Shown one piece after another: positions 1-12,169 of a stretch of DNA of 64,000 nucleotides. The notes under the pieces were generated by a model. The model was not told the DNA's origin, did not search any database, and was given only the letters and a program-made list of their open reading frames with translations. Position 1 is the first letter of the stretch, and every line of letters begins with the position of its first letter. The position numbers were made by a program, and so were the translations under genes. Source of the stretch: Dirofilaria immitis (lineage: Eukaryota > Nematoda > Chromadorea > Rhabditida > Onchocercidae); the NCBI GenBank assembly GCA_024305405.1, contig JAKNDB010000079.1:310001-374000 (forward strand), read 5' to 3'.

Positions 1-143
1 AGTAAATAAAATATATCAATAACCAATAATATATATATATATTATCAACTGCACTAATTAAATAATTTTCTTAAAATTCGTTTATATATGGCAGTTCATT
101 GAATTTAGTTTTTGAAAATCCGAAAAGCCGGAAAATATCATAC

Positions 144-3100
144 ATCATAATGACATTGAAATGCTTGACTTTTATCACCCTCAGCATCATACATACTGGC
201 TAATTTAGATAATATCGCAGGATCTGTAGGTGCTAAGCTATTCGCTTGGCTATATAATTCGATCGCCTGTGCTGTATTATTAAGTAATTCATATCTGTAA
301 ATTTAAAATTTTCAAATATTTTATAAGCTAATATTATTATCATTTTATTTGCCATAAAATTATTACTATTATACGTCACATATTCCATATAACTTCTTAA
401 ACACATATAATTTACGTAAGACTAATAAAATTACTTATACATATAAGTTAAAAAAAACATACTTTTTTGCTTTGAATTAATTCCTTTTGAATATTTTTTC
501 AAATTTTCAAGTCAGGATTTATTGATTCTATTTTATAATGATCTATATTAAATTTATAATTAATAAGTCATACAACAATATTAATTAATAAATAGTAATA
601 AATTTTAAGATAAAAGAAAATTCTCATAGTAAAACGAAAAAAAATTTTGAAAAATTAATATTTGAAAATTAACTTACATCGAGGCAAGTTGACATATTAC
701 TTGCACATTATTTAACAAAATATTATGCAATTTATAAAAACATTCCAATGCAGCTTCTAATTTTCCTTGCAAACGTTGAACGTAACCAAGATTGTAAAGT
801 GCTTGCAAACATGATGCCTTAAAAAATTTCCATCAATTTCAAATCAAAATTTAATTGTCTTATCAAAATTGAAGAATTTGAACAATTTTTGCTCATTTTT
901 AAATCAAAATTGCATTATAAGTTTAATTATTTTATTAATTCAAATGAAACATATTATAAATAAGCTATATTTCAACAAGTTTAGAGTAAATAAAATTAGT
1001 TTTTATGTGATAGATATTTAACAATATAAAATTATGGCTTGTAAAAACAGTCCAATGATATGTCTAAAAGTTTCCAATAATCTAAACAATAATCCTAATT
1101 ATTTCTTCATGCAAATCAAATTATCATTTCAACATCAGATTAGATCTGATCAGATCAAATTGGTCTGCAAATATTAAAAGTATCCGTTAGACAGATACAT
1201 GATATCATAATACCATTAGAATGATAGTAGAAGAATTAAACTTTTTTTTCTTATACTTACATATATATTTATTTCTTATACTTACTTCATTACTTAATGC
1301 TTCTTTATAGTACTGTGCGGCTTTATCTAAATCTCCTAGTACGAAAAAAATATTCCCGCGATTTACCAATGCATTAGCATTGTAACGATCAACGGAAAGT
1401 GCTCGTTCAGAGTATTGTATAGCTTCTTCCAATTTTGATGCTCCTTGCTAAAAGAAAAATATGAAAAATAACGCATCATTTTTAGCAATTAATAAGTATT
1501 TTCTACTTAATTAAATGATATGATTAAACAAAGTAATTGAATATAAAAATATTTACAAACAGATTAATAATTATTAAAATTTAACCCGTTACTTATAATA
1601 ACAAATAGCAGCTATTAAAATTTAAATTAAGCACTTTTGGATCAATAGATGGTAATTTATACGAAATTTAAATTTATTAAATTAAGTCAAGCAAAAATGA
1701 TAAAAATTGACTAACTAAAAGATTGAGTACAGCAAGATTATTCGCTGCTGCACTTGCTATTTTATCCTCCTTGTTACTGAATGACATTAGCACTCTGAAA
1801 TTTCTTCCTTAAAAATTAAGTCATAAAATTAATACCAAGAAAAAAACTTAATTTTTTAAAACACTTATTTGTTATAGAAATTGATCAATTAATCAGTTTT
1901 ATTATCACATGCTCTTCTTTATTAAATAAAAAATGATCATTGGTTATACCGTTTCATTCAATCGATGCATTCCATAAAATATGTAACTAATAAATAGTAA
2001 TGCATCAACTTAAATATAATTTGATGTTCAAATATTAGTTTAAATATTAAAAAAATTACTATACTTCTGTTGCATTTGCCAAATCGCCCTGTTTAAGTAA
2101 TACAACTACTTTGTTCATTTCAATTTCCATTGCCAATGATGCATATACCGACTGTCGAATTGCTTCCACACACATTTATAACCCTCAGATGCTCTGTTTT
2201 AATATCAAAATTTAAAAATTTTAACAAAAAAAGTATTATTCAAAAATTGGAAAATTCAAATTGATATTAAAACAGACCATTCTGAGGGTTTTCATATAGA
2301 TTTTAAGATAATCCTACATGAAAAATTTTTTTAATAAATACGTCTGAGACCATACTAGGAACTTCATTTTTCTATTGAATTTAATTTAAAAAAAATTTCA
2401 TTAAATTTTTCAAATTCGAAACAAATTCATTGTTATGAGAAAAGTGTAATTCAGAAAATGTAGCTATGCTAGATCCATGCATTTTAAATTATTATTTGAT
2501 GCTAATTTTGCATATCATCATATCTTTTAAAAATCAAATTAATGCCAGTCCTTTTTTTGACAATGCATTATGAAGTAAATAACAATAAAAAGTGAATTGA
2601 TTTGACTTTCGTTTTATTTTTAAACAATTAATTTTGATTAAGAAAAAAAAAAAGAAATCGATTTACGTTGATGCAATAACTGGTGAAATAATTTTTGCAG
2701 CAGTGAAAATTGTTTTTTCTGCAATATTTCGCCGTTGACGCTCCCATTGTTTTAGTGAATCGTTGCTAATCATTTGCAAAATCATAAAGTCCTGTTGATC
2801 CTAAAAGAAGAAATTCGATAGGATAATTTATATCTACAAGCAAAATTAATTTTTTTTTACTATAATCGGTTAATAAAAATATTTTAACACTTATTCTTTC
2901 ATATATTAAATATTGCATATTATTCTTACTGAAATTATGCAGCGGAGTTATTAATATTTCATGATATGTCTATAATATTTTACAAATCATTCTAATAAGT
3001 ATCATGAATACTGAAAATTTTATCATATTTATAAATTACTGAGTATCAAATTATAGCTAATATTGATAATATAAACAGTTATAGAATAGAATGATATTTA

Positions 3101-6100
3101 CTAGAGTTAAGCTAAAGCTAATATAATCAACTACTAGATGATCATCTACCATATCGCATAATCATTTATTGGACGATATTTATTACTAATAGCTATTTAG
3201 CGGTCTTAAATACTATAATTTGTCGGAAAATTCGAAGAATTTATAAAACATAATATGTTGTAACGATAAAATATTTTGTAGTATAGGAATATTTCGTTAT
3301 AAAAGTCTCTGTAATCTCCTGTTTTTCAATCTATTAAGTAAGCTTATGTGCATTTTTTAAGATCATGTAACTTATACATATTATCCGAAAAATTAATTGT
3401 CTGGAATGTTGATAAGACTAAAACTTATGTGCATCATAAAAACGATAAAAATTATACTAATTATTTACAATGTTATAACAATCATTGAAATTTATTTGAA
3501 GTATTATCTATCTTTTATTTATTGCCTATCTTTTATTCTTTGTTCTGGTAACTAAAGAAAACCTTCGCATAACTACTATATTCCACATTTCTTCTACAAC
3601 GATAAGAATCGTCGATTTGAGAAGCAGCAACTCACGGTCATTGAACTTCAGTTATTTAAAAATGTTTTCTAACCAGCTTTAGTTATTTGATTTTCATCAA
3701 TATTTCAATCAGTTATTATTTGCTAAGCAAAAAATCTACGTTTCAAGTGGTTAACCAATTTTGACGTACTCACTCAATAATCATGCAACTCACTTGACAA
3801 TCGATATCCTTCAATTCAATTCAATTCATCTATATTCAATCCATCTCTACTACAATCAAGCCATCAATTTCAATTCTGATATTATCTGATTTTTATTCTA
3901 CATTATAACGTAGACCAAAGAAATAATTCCTTCGTCAAACAGTAAGACTTTTCTGTTTATGATTTGTCTATGCTACAATATAAAAAAATTTTACCGATAT
4001 AATTGAGTTTTTTTATATTATTAGATGATCACACAAAATTTATTAATGACGGTAAAATCAATTGTCGAATATAAAATCCATTGCTGATAATATAATGAAT
4101 TATGTAGTGATATCTATCAATGATAAAGTAATTAAATTATTTGAGCGATATTCATTACTAGATTTTAAGCATTACAATTATGTCTATTGATAGCATAATT
4201 AGAAAGATTACTCATAAGACAAGAATTAAAAAGAAAAAGAAAAAAATCAACAAACGATATATTTCGTCTCATCATCTATCAAAAGTGGTATATCCAGTAA
4301 TCGTTGAAATCCATCTTTCATTTTATCGATATCATTTAAACAATATGCAGTGAGGATAAAATTAAGCGCTGTATTATAATTACCCTTTTCATCCATACAA
4401 TGCTCAAACGTACCATCTGCTTCATCATATTCACCACATTTGATAAATGCTATACCAATATTATTCATTATTTTAATCCTATAAATATAATAATTTCACT
4501 TTTTATTTTTAAATCGAGAATTTAGCTTTATATCTGTCAGAAATTTTAGAAAGTCGATATTATATGATCGATGAAAGAATTTATTTAAAAAATTAAATAT
4601 AAATACAAAAACATATATATATATAAGATTTAATTAAAAATTTTTTAGGCATTTTCCTTAATATCCTTATTTTCTATTATTATTAATAATGTTATGAAAA
4701 GAAAAAGTAAACAAAGAGTTGATTTGAATATACGAAAAACTTAAAAAAAATAACAAAAATTAAAACAACCAACTCGCGTAGCTTTACGAAAATTTCTCTC
4801 TGTTTCTCATAGTTCAATATATTCATCATAAATTTAAAATTATTTTACCTGGTATTTTTTGTGAATTTGGTATTTGATCCAAAGCTATTTGATAAAGTTT
4901 GATAGCCTTTTGTAATCTTTCTGTTTGAAATAGATATTAGCAATATTTGCTTTTAAACGACCAGAATTTACAAACATTCTATTTTTCACAATCATTTGAT
5001 AAGTATTCAATGCTTCCGTTAATAAATTATTTGCCATATACTAAAAAATATTGCTTAGAATTATTTCAAATGATATTATCAATTGATATTTAAAATATTC
5101 ATTCAACACTTTCAAATTCAAATATTTAAATACAAAAAGAAAAAGTCTACCGATAAAATTAATATTAATAGAAGAAATTGTTTATGAAATAAGCAAAATA
5201 AAATAGAATTATATTGGCATATTATATTGCATATACCTGATGAGCTAAATTGAATAGAACAGTAAATGTAAGATCTAAATTAAGCTGTTCAGTAGTGGAC
5301 AATTGTTCACGTATTTTTACGATTGTACGTTCACGTCGACCTGCTTCTTTAGCTTTTTCAAGTGCCTGTAAAATTTTATTTAAAAAGCTTTTCTTTACTA
5401 ATTAAGCATTCAATGCTATTTGTTGAAAGTATATTATTATTGCAATAATTGAATATAAAAATATATATTAACCAAAAGTTAAAACATTATCATTTAATTG
5501 GAATAATCAATATTTATTGTAAACGCATAATTATAATGATGGTTCAATGGAATTATTAAAAACAAACATTACCACTTGATTAAAATAATTGATATTTTTT
5601 GTAAGTGTTGTGGGAAAGACGGAGTTGATTATAAAATTTAATATATCCCTATAACCAAAGTACCCTTGTTTTTGAATATATGTTATAAAAATTTTTTTAT
5701 TGATTAACTCAAAGAACGCGCTTTATACTTTCGACATCATCCGTTGAAAGAATGAAACGGACAGAAGCATTAAATGATAAAAAATAAAAATGGATTATTT
5801 GAATCTTATCTAATCGATGTTTAAGTGTAGAGAATATTTTATGAATTTAGTAAAATAAATTTTGTGAATTTAGTAAAATTTTTTCTCATAATAATGTTTC
5901 TCTTCTCGATAATTACTATGATGTACGATTTCTAGACAAATGAAAAAGCTTTTATCTTTTAAGGGAATGTTGCTGTACTATAGTAATTCATTGAATTCTC
6001 TGGATGATAATAGGACTGCACAGAATAGGACTGGATCTAAATATTTATCGTATGCCATTCTGTGCTTCAACTTGTTGTCGTCACTAAGCTTAGGAATGAC

Positions 6101-7100
6101 GCCATGTCTTGCCAGATTCCTAGAATTGTAAGAAAAGGCATATGATGTAGATGAATTTTCGCAACACTCAATTTATTCAACGGTTATCTGCTTCGTCAAC
6201 TCATGTGGTACTTCGAATTAATGAAATAGGCTGAAGCAGGTGAAATAGGCTGTGGCTCCTTTTCATACCATAGTGATCGACATTCTGCACTATCTCCTTT
6301 ATTTTGGCCATGGGCGAAAATGCCTTCACCACATTTCATAATAGTTTTATCATCAGACATTTAAATTCGTTTTCAACGTATTTTCGTTCCATTATTATCT
6401 GTCTACTTTCTACTTAAGATATTCTTTGGATGAACCACCAATAATTTTTCGTCTTCACAAAAATTTTCCATGTTCTGTAAGATCTCTTTTACAGCTTTCA
6501 TTCAGATTCTATTACACATTTCTTATTAGGCGGTATATTTTCTTTACCACGATAGCACACTTTTGCTCCATCTTTTTTTTCCATGTGTTTTAGAATCTTC
6601 GCCATTATGACTTGACAAAATGTTAAATTGTGTCAAATTTACCAGTATTTTCTTCTGTAAATTGCAATAACTGAGTACTTCTTTCTGAATCTTTTACTGT
6701 CAATTCATCGATTTTCAGTTGTATTTCATGCACTTCTTTTAGGTTTTCAGCACTCATCCAGAAGTCGCTTATTTTCACCAATCGCAGCCATTTTAGGAAA
6801 TCTCTTATTCTGAGAGTTGAAACAACCGGAAACTTTAATCTGCTCTTGATGTACCTTCTATTGTTTGTGACAGGAAAAATTTTTTTTCTTTCGAATGCCA
6901 AGGTCTTCTTTTTTGTAACAAAGTTTTGTAACAAGATTGTAACGAAGTTTTCTGCCTTTGCTTCTATTTCAGTAGAGCGTTTTCAGTAGAAATTTGAAGA
7001 AAAAGAATAAATTCTTGCAATTATTATTTTCTGTGAAACAAATCAAACGAAAAAAATTTCACGATAACTGTATCATCATTATAAAGCAATAGTAAGTAAT

Positions 7101-7134
<34 letters not shown>

Positions 7135-7528
7135 TGATGATAATAATAATAATGATGATAATAATAATAATAATAATGATAATAATAATAATAATAATGA
7201 TAATAATAATATAGTAATAATAATAATATAGTAATAATAATAATAATAGTAATAATAGTAATAATAATAATAATAATGATAATAATAATAATAATAATAA
7301 TGATAATAATAATAATAATAATGATGATAATAATAATAACGATAATAATAATGATAATAATAATAATAATAATAATAATAATATAGTAATAATAATAATA
7401 TAGTAATAATAATAATAATAGTAATAATAGTAATAATAATAATAATAATGATGATAATAATAATAATAATAATAATGATAATAATAATAATAATAATGAT
7501 GATAATAATAATAACGATAATAATAATG

Positions 7529-7575
<47 letters not shown>

Positions 7576-7588
7576 GATAATAATAATG

Positions 7589-7643
<55 letters not shown>

Positions 7644-7666
7644 TAATATTAATAATAATAATAATG

Positions 7667-7708
<42 letters not shown>

Positions 7709-7777
7709 TAGTAATAATAATAATAATAATGTAGTAATAATAATAATATAGTAATAATAATAATAGTAATAGTAATA

Positions 7778-7822
<45 letters not shown>

Positions 7823-8942
7823 TTAATAATATTAATAATAATAGTATTAATAATAATATTAATAGCAATAACCTGTTTCATGTCGCCTTTTTCCCACGCA
7901 AAAATGCTTTCTTTCAAAAGCTCATTCACTTTTTGCTCCATTTGACGACATTTTTCTTCATTGCTTATCTCGGGTGGTTTTTCTGTCACGCTCATCTTTA
8001 ACGGATTAAAAGAGATTCCTGAAAAAATAAATCAATAATGTATCATTTATCATATACGCTTATAACGGAAAAGGAGTGAGAAGTTCCAAGAATAAGTTTT
8101 AATCAAAATATTCCAACGAAAGACCACGTATTAATCTGATACGTGAGAAGGATTATGTATTCCAGAAAATTATTTCAACATCATTTTGCATACCTCTACC
8201 AGCTGATGAATAGCCGGCACCACGTACAGCTGTCATCGGTACGCTTGGTTCAATTGCATGTCGTGAGCCAATAGAAGATCGTAGCATAAAACCAGTTATT
8301 GTATCAGTGCCGGATCGATGACTTGATATTACGTTATTAATACGATTGATAGATGTTGCAACAGGTACGACTCCTAGGCGTGACGTTGAACTTTTCTAGA
8401 TTATTTCTGATTTAATTCAAGTACACTTTAAAAGTTTTAGAAAATTTAGTTTAGTTTGATTTATGTTTCAGAATTAAAATAACATAAGCAATTTTTCTTT
8501 TTCCAAAGTAACTTATTTCTCAAAAAAGAATAATTTCTTAATTTTACAATCAAATTTAAGCTAGAAAAATTGGAAAGTGGAAAGAACAAATAGGGAAGAA
8601 AAAAAAATATTAATTGATACCGGCCGTCTACCATAGCTTGATTTAGTTACAGATTCTTGAAAAATTTGATCATCAAGAAAATTCTGCAAATTTATCAGTT
8701 TAAATTTTATCAAAAAATTTTTTGTTCAATTTTAGATTAAAAATATTTGTTTCAAATAGACAAAATTTTATTAAAATAAGAGATTTCCTCATTTTTCTAT
8801 AATCATTTTAAACTCAATAATTGCAAAGTAATTAAACGATCTGATGAATAAATGTTTTATTTACCTGAATATCATATGCATGATCATAATCGTTAAAACC
8901 TTCGTAACGATCATCCATTTTCACCTCTTCCATACTACTCAT
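144..8942 (-). CDS. ift88: IFT88 (intraflagellar transport TPR protein), 3' end outside the window
   Basis: IFT88 (OSM-5 in C. elegans) is a TPR scaffold of IFT complex B and is needed to build cilia, in nematodes those of sensory neurons. Exons on the minus strand: 8942-8865, 8683-8621, 8395-8194, 8018-7873, 5365-5237, 5040-4849, 4478-4256, 2800-2667, 2193-2065, about 1787-1715, 1447-1286, 817-678 and 294-144. Family landmarks in order: YEGFNDYDHAYDI, SYGRRP, PMTAVRGAGY, EQKVNELL, ALEKAKEAGRRER, LNLDLTFTVLFNLA, EALNTYQMIVKN, RQRRNIAEK with AAKIISPVIA, DRYNANAL, KAAQYYKEAL, YDAEGDKSQAF. Start ATG is at 8942; nothing in frame lies upstream. Most intron phases agree. Exon 5040-4849 needs one base added in each of two homopolymers (4928-4930 and 4855-4860), and exon 2193-2065 needs one near 2166-2175. 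The phase at the exon 9/10 junction was not resolved. After codon GAT at 146-144 comes GTATGA, read as a splice donor; if not, it is an in-frame TGA. The last TPRs lie beyond base 1. Confidence 0.93.
2181..2291. repeat. Imperfect inverted repeat over an IFT88 splice acceptor
   Basis: The arms are about 33 bases. Left arm 2181-2212 begins ACCCTCAGATGCTCTG; right arm about 2257-2291 ends CAGACCATTCTGAGGGTT. They enclose a spacer of about 45 bases. The left arm contains the acceptor of exon 2193-2065 and the first bases of that exon. The right arm lies in the preceding intron. It could be a small MITE-like footprint or a local inverted duplication. Confidence 0.7.
5930..6990 (-). other. Unidentified coding-like relic inside IFT88 intron 4
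   Basis: Two stretches read like protein but match no IFT88 exon. Minus 6934-6623 is open for 103 codons and includes a polar, coiled-coil-like segment (EVHEIQLKIDELTVKDSERS). Minus about 6125-5995 reads NLARHGVIPKLSDDNKLKH followed by about 25 more codons. Between them the frame is broken many times. Possible explanations are a decayed transposon or a retroposed gene piece. I do not recognise the family. Confidence 0.3.
7105..7866. repeat. (AAT)n microsatellite, about 760 bp
   Basis: An almost uninterrupted AAT/ATA trinucleotide array with scattered GAT, TAG and ACG variants lies in IFT88 intron 4, directly downstream of the exon ending at 7873. Long poly-Ile, poly-Leu and poly-Tyr frames through it on both strands are artefacts of the repeat. 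Confidence 0.97.
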
Positions 8943-9589
8943 GGTAATAGCGATACATTCTTTATTCTAATTGCTTCTCACCATGACAACAACGCTATCA
9001 TGTGGAAGTATGTGACGTTTTGCACATAACCAAAACTATTAAAATATCAATAAAGCAAATGAATTCACAATCATAATTTTAAATGATACGATTTATCATA
9101 TTTGAACATATATTCAAATATCAAATATAGAATTTGCAAGGAATTTCGATACTAAAATGAGTGACCAATTATTTTATAAATTTATTTATTAACATTATCA
9201 CAAAGAGCTAACGGTATAGTATGCAAAATACAAAGATTGAAATTACAGTTTTCTTAAGCTATGTAAAAGATTGGTGCATAAAATATTATTTTTATAAATT
9301 AGCATACCAATTATGCGTAAAATATTGCATCTTGTACAATTTAAATTAGATAACAAATTAACATATCGGAGTGTAAAAATCTTACGTGTTACATGATGAT
9401 AAATTAGATAACAGATTCATCAACTAATATAAAGAACGCTCGAATTTTGTATAATGTAGTGGATTCTTTGTCAAGGAAATGCTTTACACAAGAAAAAGAA
9501 TTTTTATTGATTTAACATATTATTTTTTTTTCTTTTACCTTTCGGTTCCCGACAACGGCATCCTATTCAAATAAAGAGTATTTTGTTGT
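8943..9589. other. Upstream region of IFT88
   Basis: Apart from the X-box there is AT-rich sequence with no recognisable gene. No clear TTTTCAG trans-splice acceptor stands immediately before the ATG, so the 5' end of the IFT88 mRNA is unresolved. Confidence 0.5.
8977..8990 (-). promoter_or_regulatory. Probable X-box (RFX/DAF-19 site) of IFT88
   Basis: Minus-strand GTTGTCATGGTGAG lies 35-48 bases before the IFT88 ATG. It fits the nematode X-box consensus RYYNYYATRRNRAC at 13 of 14 positions; only the last base differs. X-boxes bound by the RFX factor DAF-19 sit close upstream of IFT genes in C. elegans, including osm-5. Function here is inferred from motif, position and gene identity. Confidence 0.65.
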
Positions 9590-9904
9590 TCAAAAGATTG
9601 ATAGACTATTAAATATTCCCATGAATACACCCTCCCTTATAACCTTAATCTTATCCTGAGTTAAGTCTACAATAGTAGACTCCACACCGGAAACTAATTT
9701 ATCATCTTCAGCTACTGCTGATAAATGTTGTTTGATAGGTTTAGGTATATCGCTAGTTCTACACACACCTCGTTCCCCTGAAATATTTACACCAGTCGCA
9801 ATTATTGGGGCCTTCAGTTCATTTAATATTGAAATTGCAATAGGATGATCAGAAATTCTTATGCCTACAATACCTCTAAAGAATTCATTTGGCAATACAT
9901 TATT
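9590..9904 (-). pseudogene. Fragment of a bacterial-type Sua5/YrdC (threonylcarbamoyl-AMP synthase) domain
   Basis: About 100 codons open without an intron. Sua5/YrdC/TsaC proteins make threonylcarbamoyl-AMP for tRNA t6A modification. Recognisable parts in order: VGIRISDHPIAISIL (family V-x-R-hP-x-HP), APIIATGVNISGERG (family APSANxSG) and SGVESTIVDLT followed by KVIREG, the highly conserved GxESTxxDL box. The N-terminal half with the PTETVYGLG nucleotide-binding region is absent; the frame hits TAA at 9908-9910. The conserved SAN is changed to GVN, which suggests loss of function. Style and lack of introns look prokaryotic, so a transferred endosymbiont piece (Wolbachia-like DNA is common in filarial nuclei) is plausible. 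A decayed native nematode gene is the alternative. Confidence 0.75.
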
Positions 9905-10980
9905 AAGTTATGTACAACTACTAGTAATCGATATTCAAATAATTAATGGTAACATTTATATTCCATTGAATTGTTCCCGAAATCAGTCTTCATCACAAAT
10001 ATGGGTGTTTCGAAATATTCTCCAACAAAAATCGGAACCTTATCACAGTATGGATATATCCGGAATGCATTATTTAAATAATTAAATAATGTGCATGCAG
10101 AATTCAATTTTTGGTCATCATGCATTACGAAATTTATTTTAATGTTATATTAAGGGATAATTTCATATGCTAATTTCATATAAATCGTGTTTTTCATATC
10201 TTCTATTCAATAAAATAAATTTGAATCAAAAATTTGAAATGATTCAAATTCTTTTTGAAACGATTTCAATATCCGATGATTTGTAATATTTGAAAATTGC
10301 ATTTAGTGATTTGAAGGATTACAATTAATCCTATTAACCCTATCCTATTAATCGTCATTTTTTTTTTTTTTTTTGAGAAGTAATAGTAAATAGACCGTAA
10401 ACTGATCAAAAATCATATCGTCACTTTGTTTTTCTTTACATGCGTAAAGAAAGCATTTGAGATCGTTGGATATTGAAATCGTTTTCTGTAGCATTCAAAT
10501 GTACATTTGTTGATGCTATCATAAATAATTTCAGAAAATTTTTAATAAAAGACAAAAACAATTCTTCGATTATGCCAATATTAATGAATGTTAAGATGAA
10601 TCCTTTTAGTTAAAATCGGCGATAAATATTAAGAGGACAAATTCGATCCATTACTATCTTTGCCAATTGTTATTCAATTTTTTTTTGAGTTTTTAATTTA
10701 TGAATAAACTTTTGCGAAAAATATCTATCATTTCAGGAAAGCATCAGCAATGAAGTTATAACTTATCACTTCGCTTCTTCTCACTATAAGTCAACAAAAT
10801 ATCACGTTTCAAATGATACCTCTGGCTATATCCCTTGAAAAATTGGCAGTATTATTAACTGTTTTTCTCGAAAAAGGCATGCTCTTATTTTTCAATATCA
10901 TCAAGCAATGATTACGAAGGGAGTCTTCTTACATATTTTACAAAATTCAGGAATTATATCTATAATTATTCTTGGCTCAA
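9905..10980. other. No gene recognised
   Basis: AT-rich sequence with short frames only (the longest at minus 10125-9943). I looked here for the missing N-terminal half of the Sua5-like fragment and did not find it. A T-run lies at about 10359-10374. Confidence 0.5.
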
Positions 10981-11355
10981 TTTAGAAACGCTTCTTGAAA
11001 TTCTATCCATTCAATTAATATGTGACCATATTGTGCAACACTTGGAAAACAAAAATTTGTCGAATATGTTGGAGTATGATTCAATTTATTTTCATCAATT
11101 AATATTTCTTTTGGAAATATGATTAAAATGAAATTTGATGAATAAATAAAAGGAAATGTCAAATATGTTTGCATTTATCTATAGCAAATGAATTTCAGCA
11201 TTAGCATTTTCAAGCGTTATACCAGGATTGAATTATTTACCGTTTTTATAAAATCGCATATATTCAACAGGGCGACTTATTTCCAAAATGTTGGGTGATG
11301 GATCATTGGGAATCGCTTCTTCTTCAAATGAGGTATCATGCGGGAATATATGCTA
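10981..11355 (-). other. Unidentified exon-like blocks
   Basis: A block at about 11355-11244 follows a TTTATTTAG acceptor and ends before a GTAAAT donor. It reads HIFPHDTSFEEEAIPNDPSP and then NILEISRPVEYMRFYKN. A second open block at 11174-10981 follows a TTTGCTATAG acceptor and contains NFCFPSVAQYGHILIEWIEF. Splice borders and amino acid composition look coding, but I do not recognise the protein, and one frameshift would be needed to join the blocks. Confidence 0.35.
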
Positions 11356-12169
11356 AATAAATAAGAATTGAGTATGGAAATCTGCTTATAATCCTAAAAA
11401 TGATTGAAGACTACTTAGAATTTCTGATAGTAATTTTACTAAATGAACTTATTCATAAATCCGTTATTAGTATAGAAGTAAAATTCGGAGGTAAAAAATC
11501 TAATTCTTATGATTTCATTGAAGTTATCTAAAATATTATTTTAAAATTGCAATTTAAGTTAAAGAAAAATCGATTTGAAAAGTCACTGAAACAACATTGC
11601 AAAAAGTTATAAATCCTTGATTCCAGACTTTGCAGCTAACTTTATGCTTATCTGATAACACTGCAGGGGTTAATATTTGTATACCTTATTATCCATTGAG
11701 AATCCCACCAAATACGTGCAGTTGTGCCTAAATTGTGCAAATAAATTCTTAAGAAATTTAATTTATTTTTAATAAAGTGGATGGTAAACAGGAATTTCTT
11801 AGATCTTTTCAGCATAATAGTATGAAGTCTTTTATTACATTCCTTTTTTTCTTTTGTCTTCTAAGTCTAAACTTTTTCTTTTTTATTCATATAGTAAAGA
11901 AATATTTAATAAAAAAAAGCTTATATTTTCAATTAAAAGAACATTTTCCTTTAATTTCAACGGAACATGAAATGAATTGATTCATTATATCACAATCAAT
12001 ATTAGATTATGCCCATCTACAGTAATTCTTTATTGTTTTTCATCTCATTTCTTATTTTAATATATTCATTCAGTAAGAAAGATCAGTTATCTTCAGATTA
12101 ATTAAAAATTTATGGTTAAGTGTCAAAATGAAAATCAAATAATTAGAGGTTATTCATTTCTTTCTATAT

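Noticed and set aside
7024..7995. Poly-Ile/Leu/Tyr proteins of 269-323 residues
   Set aside because: They read through the AAT microsatellite. Only the first 41 codons (to 7873) are a real IFT88 exon.
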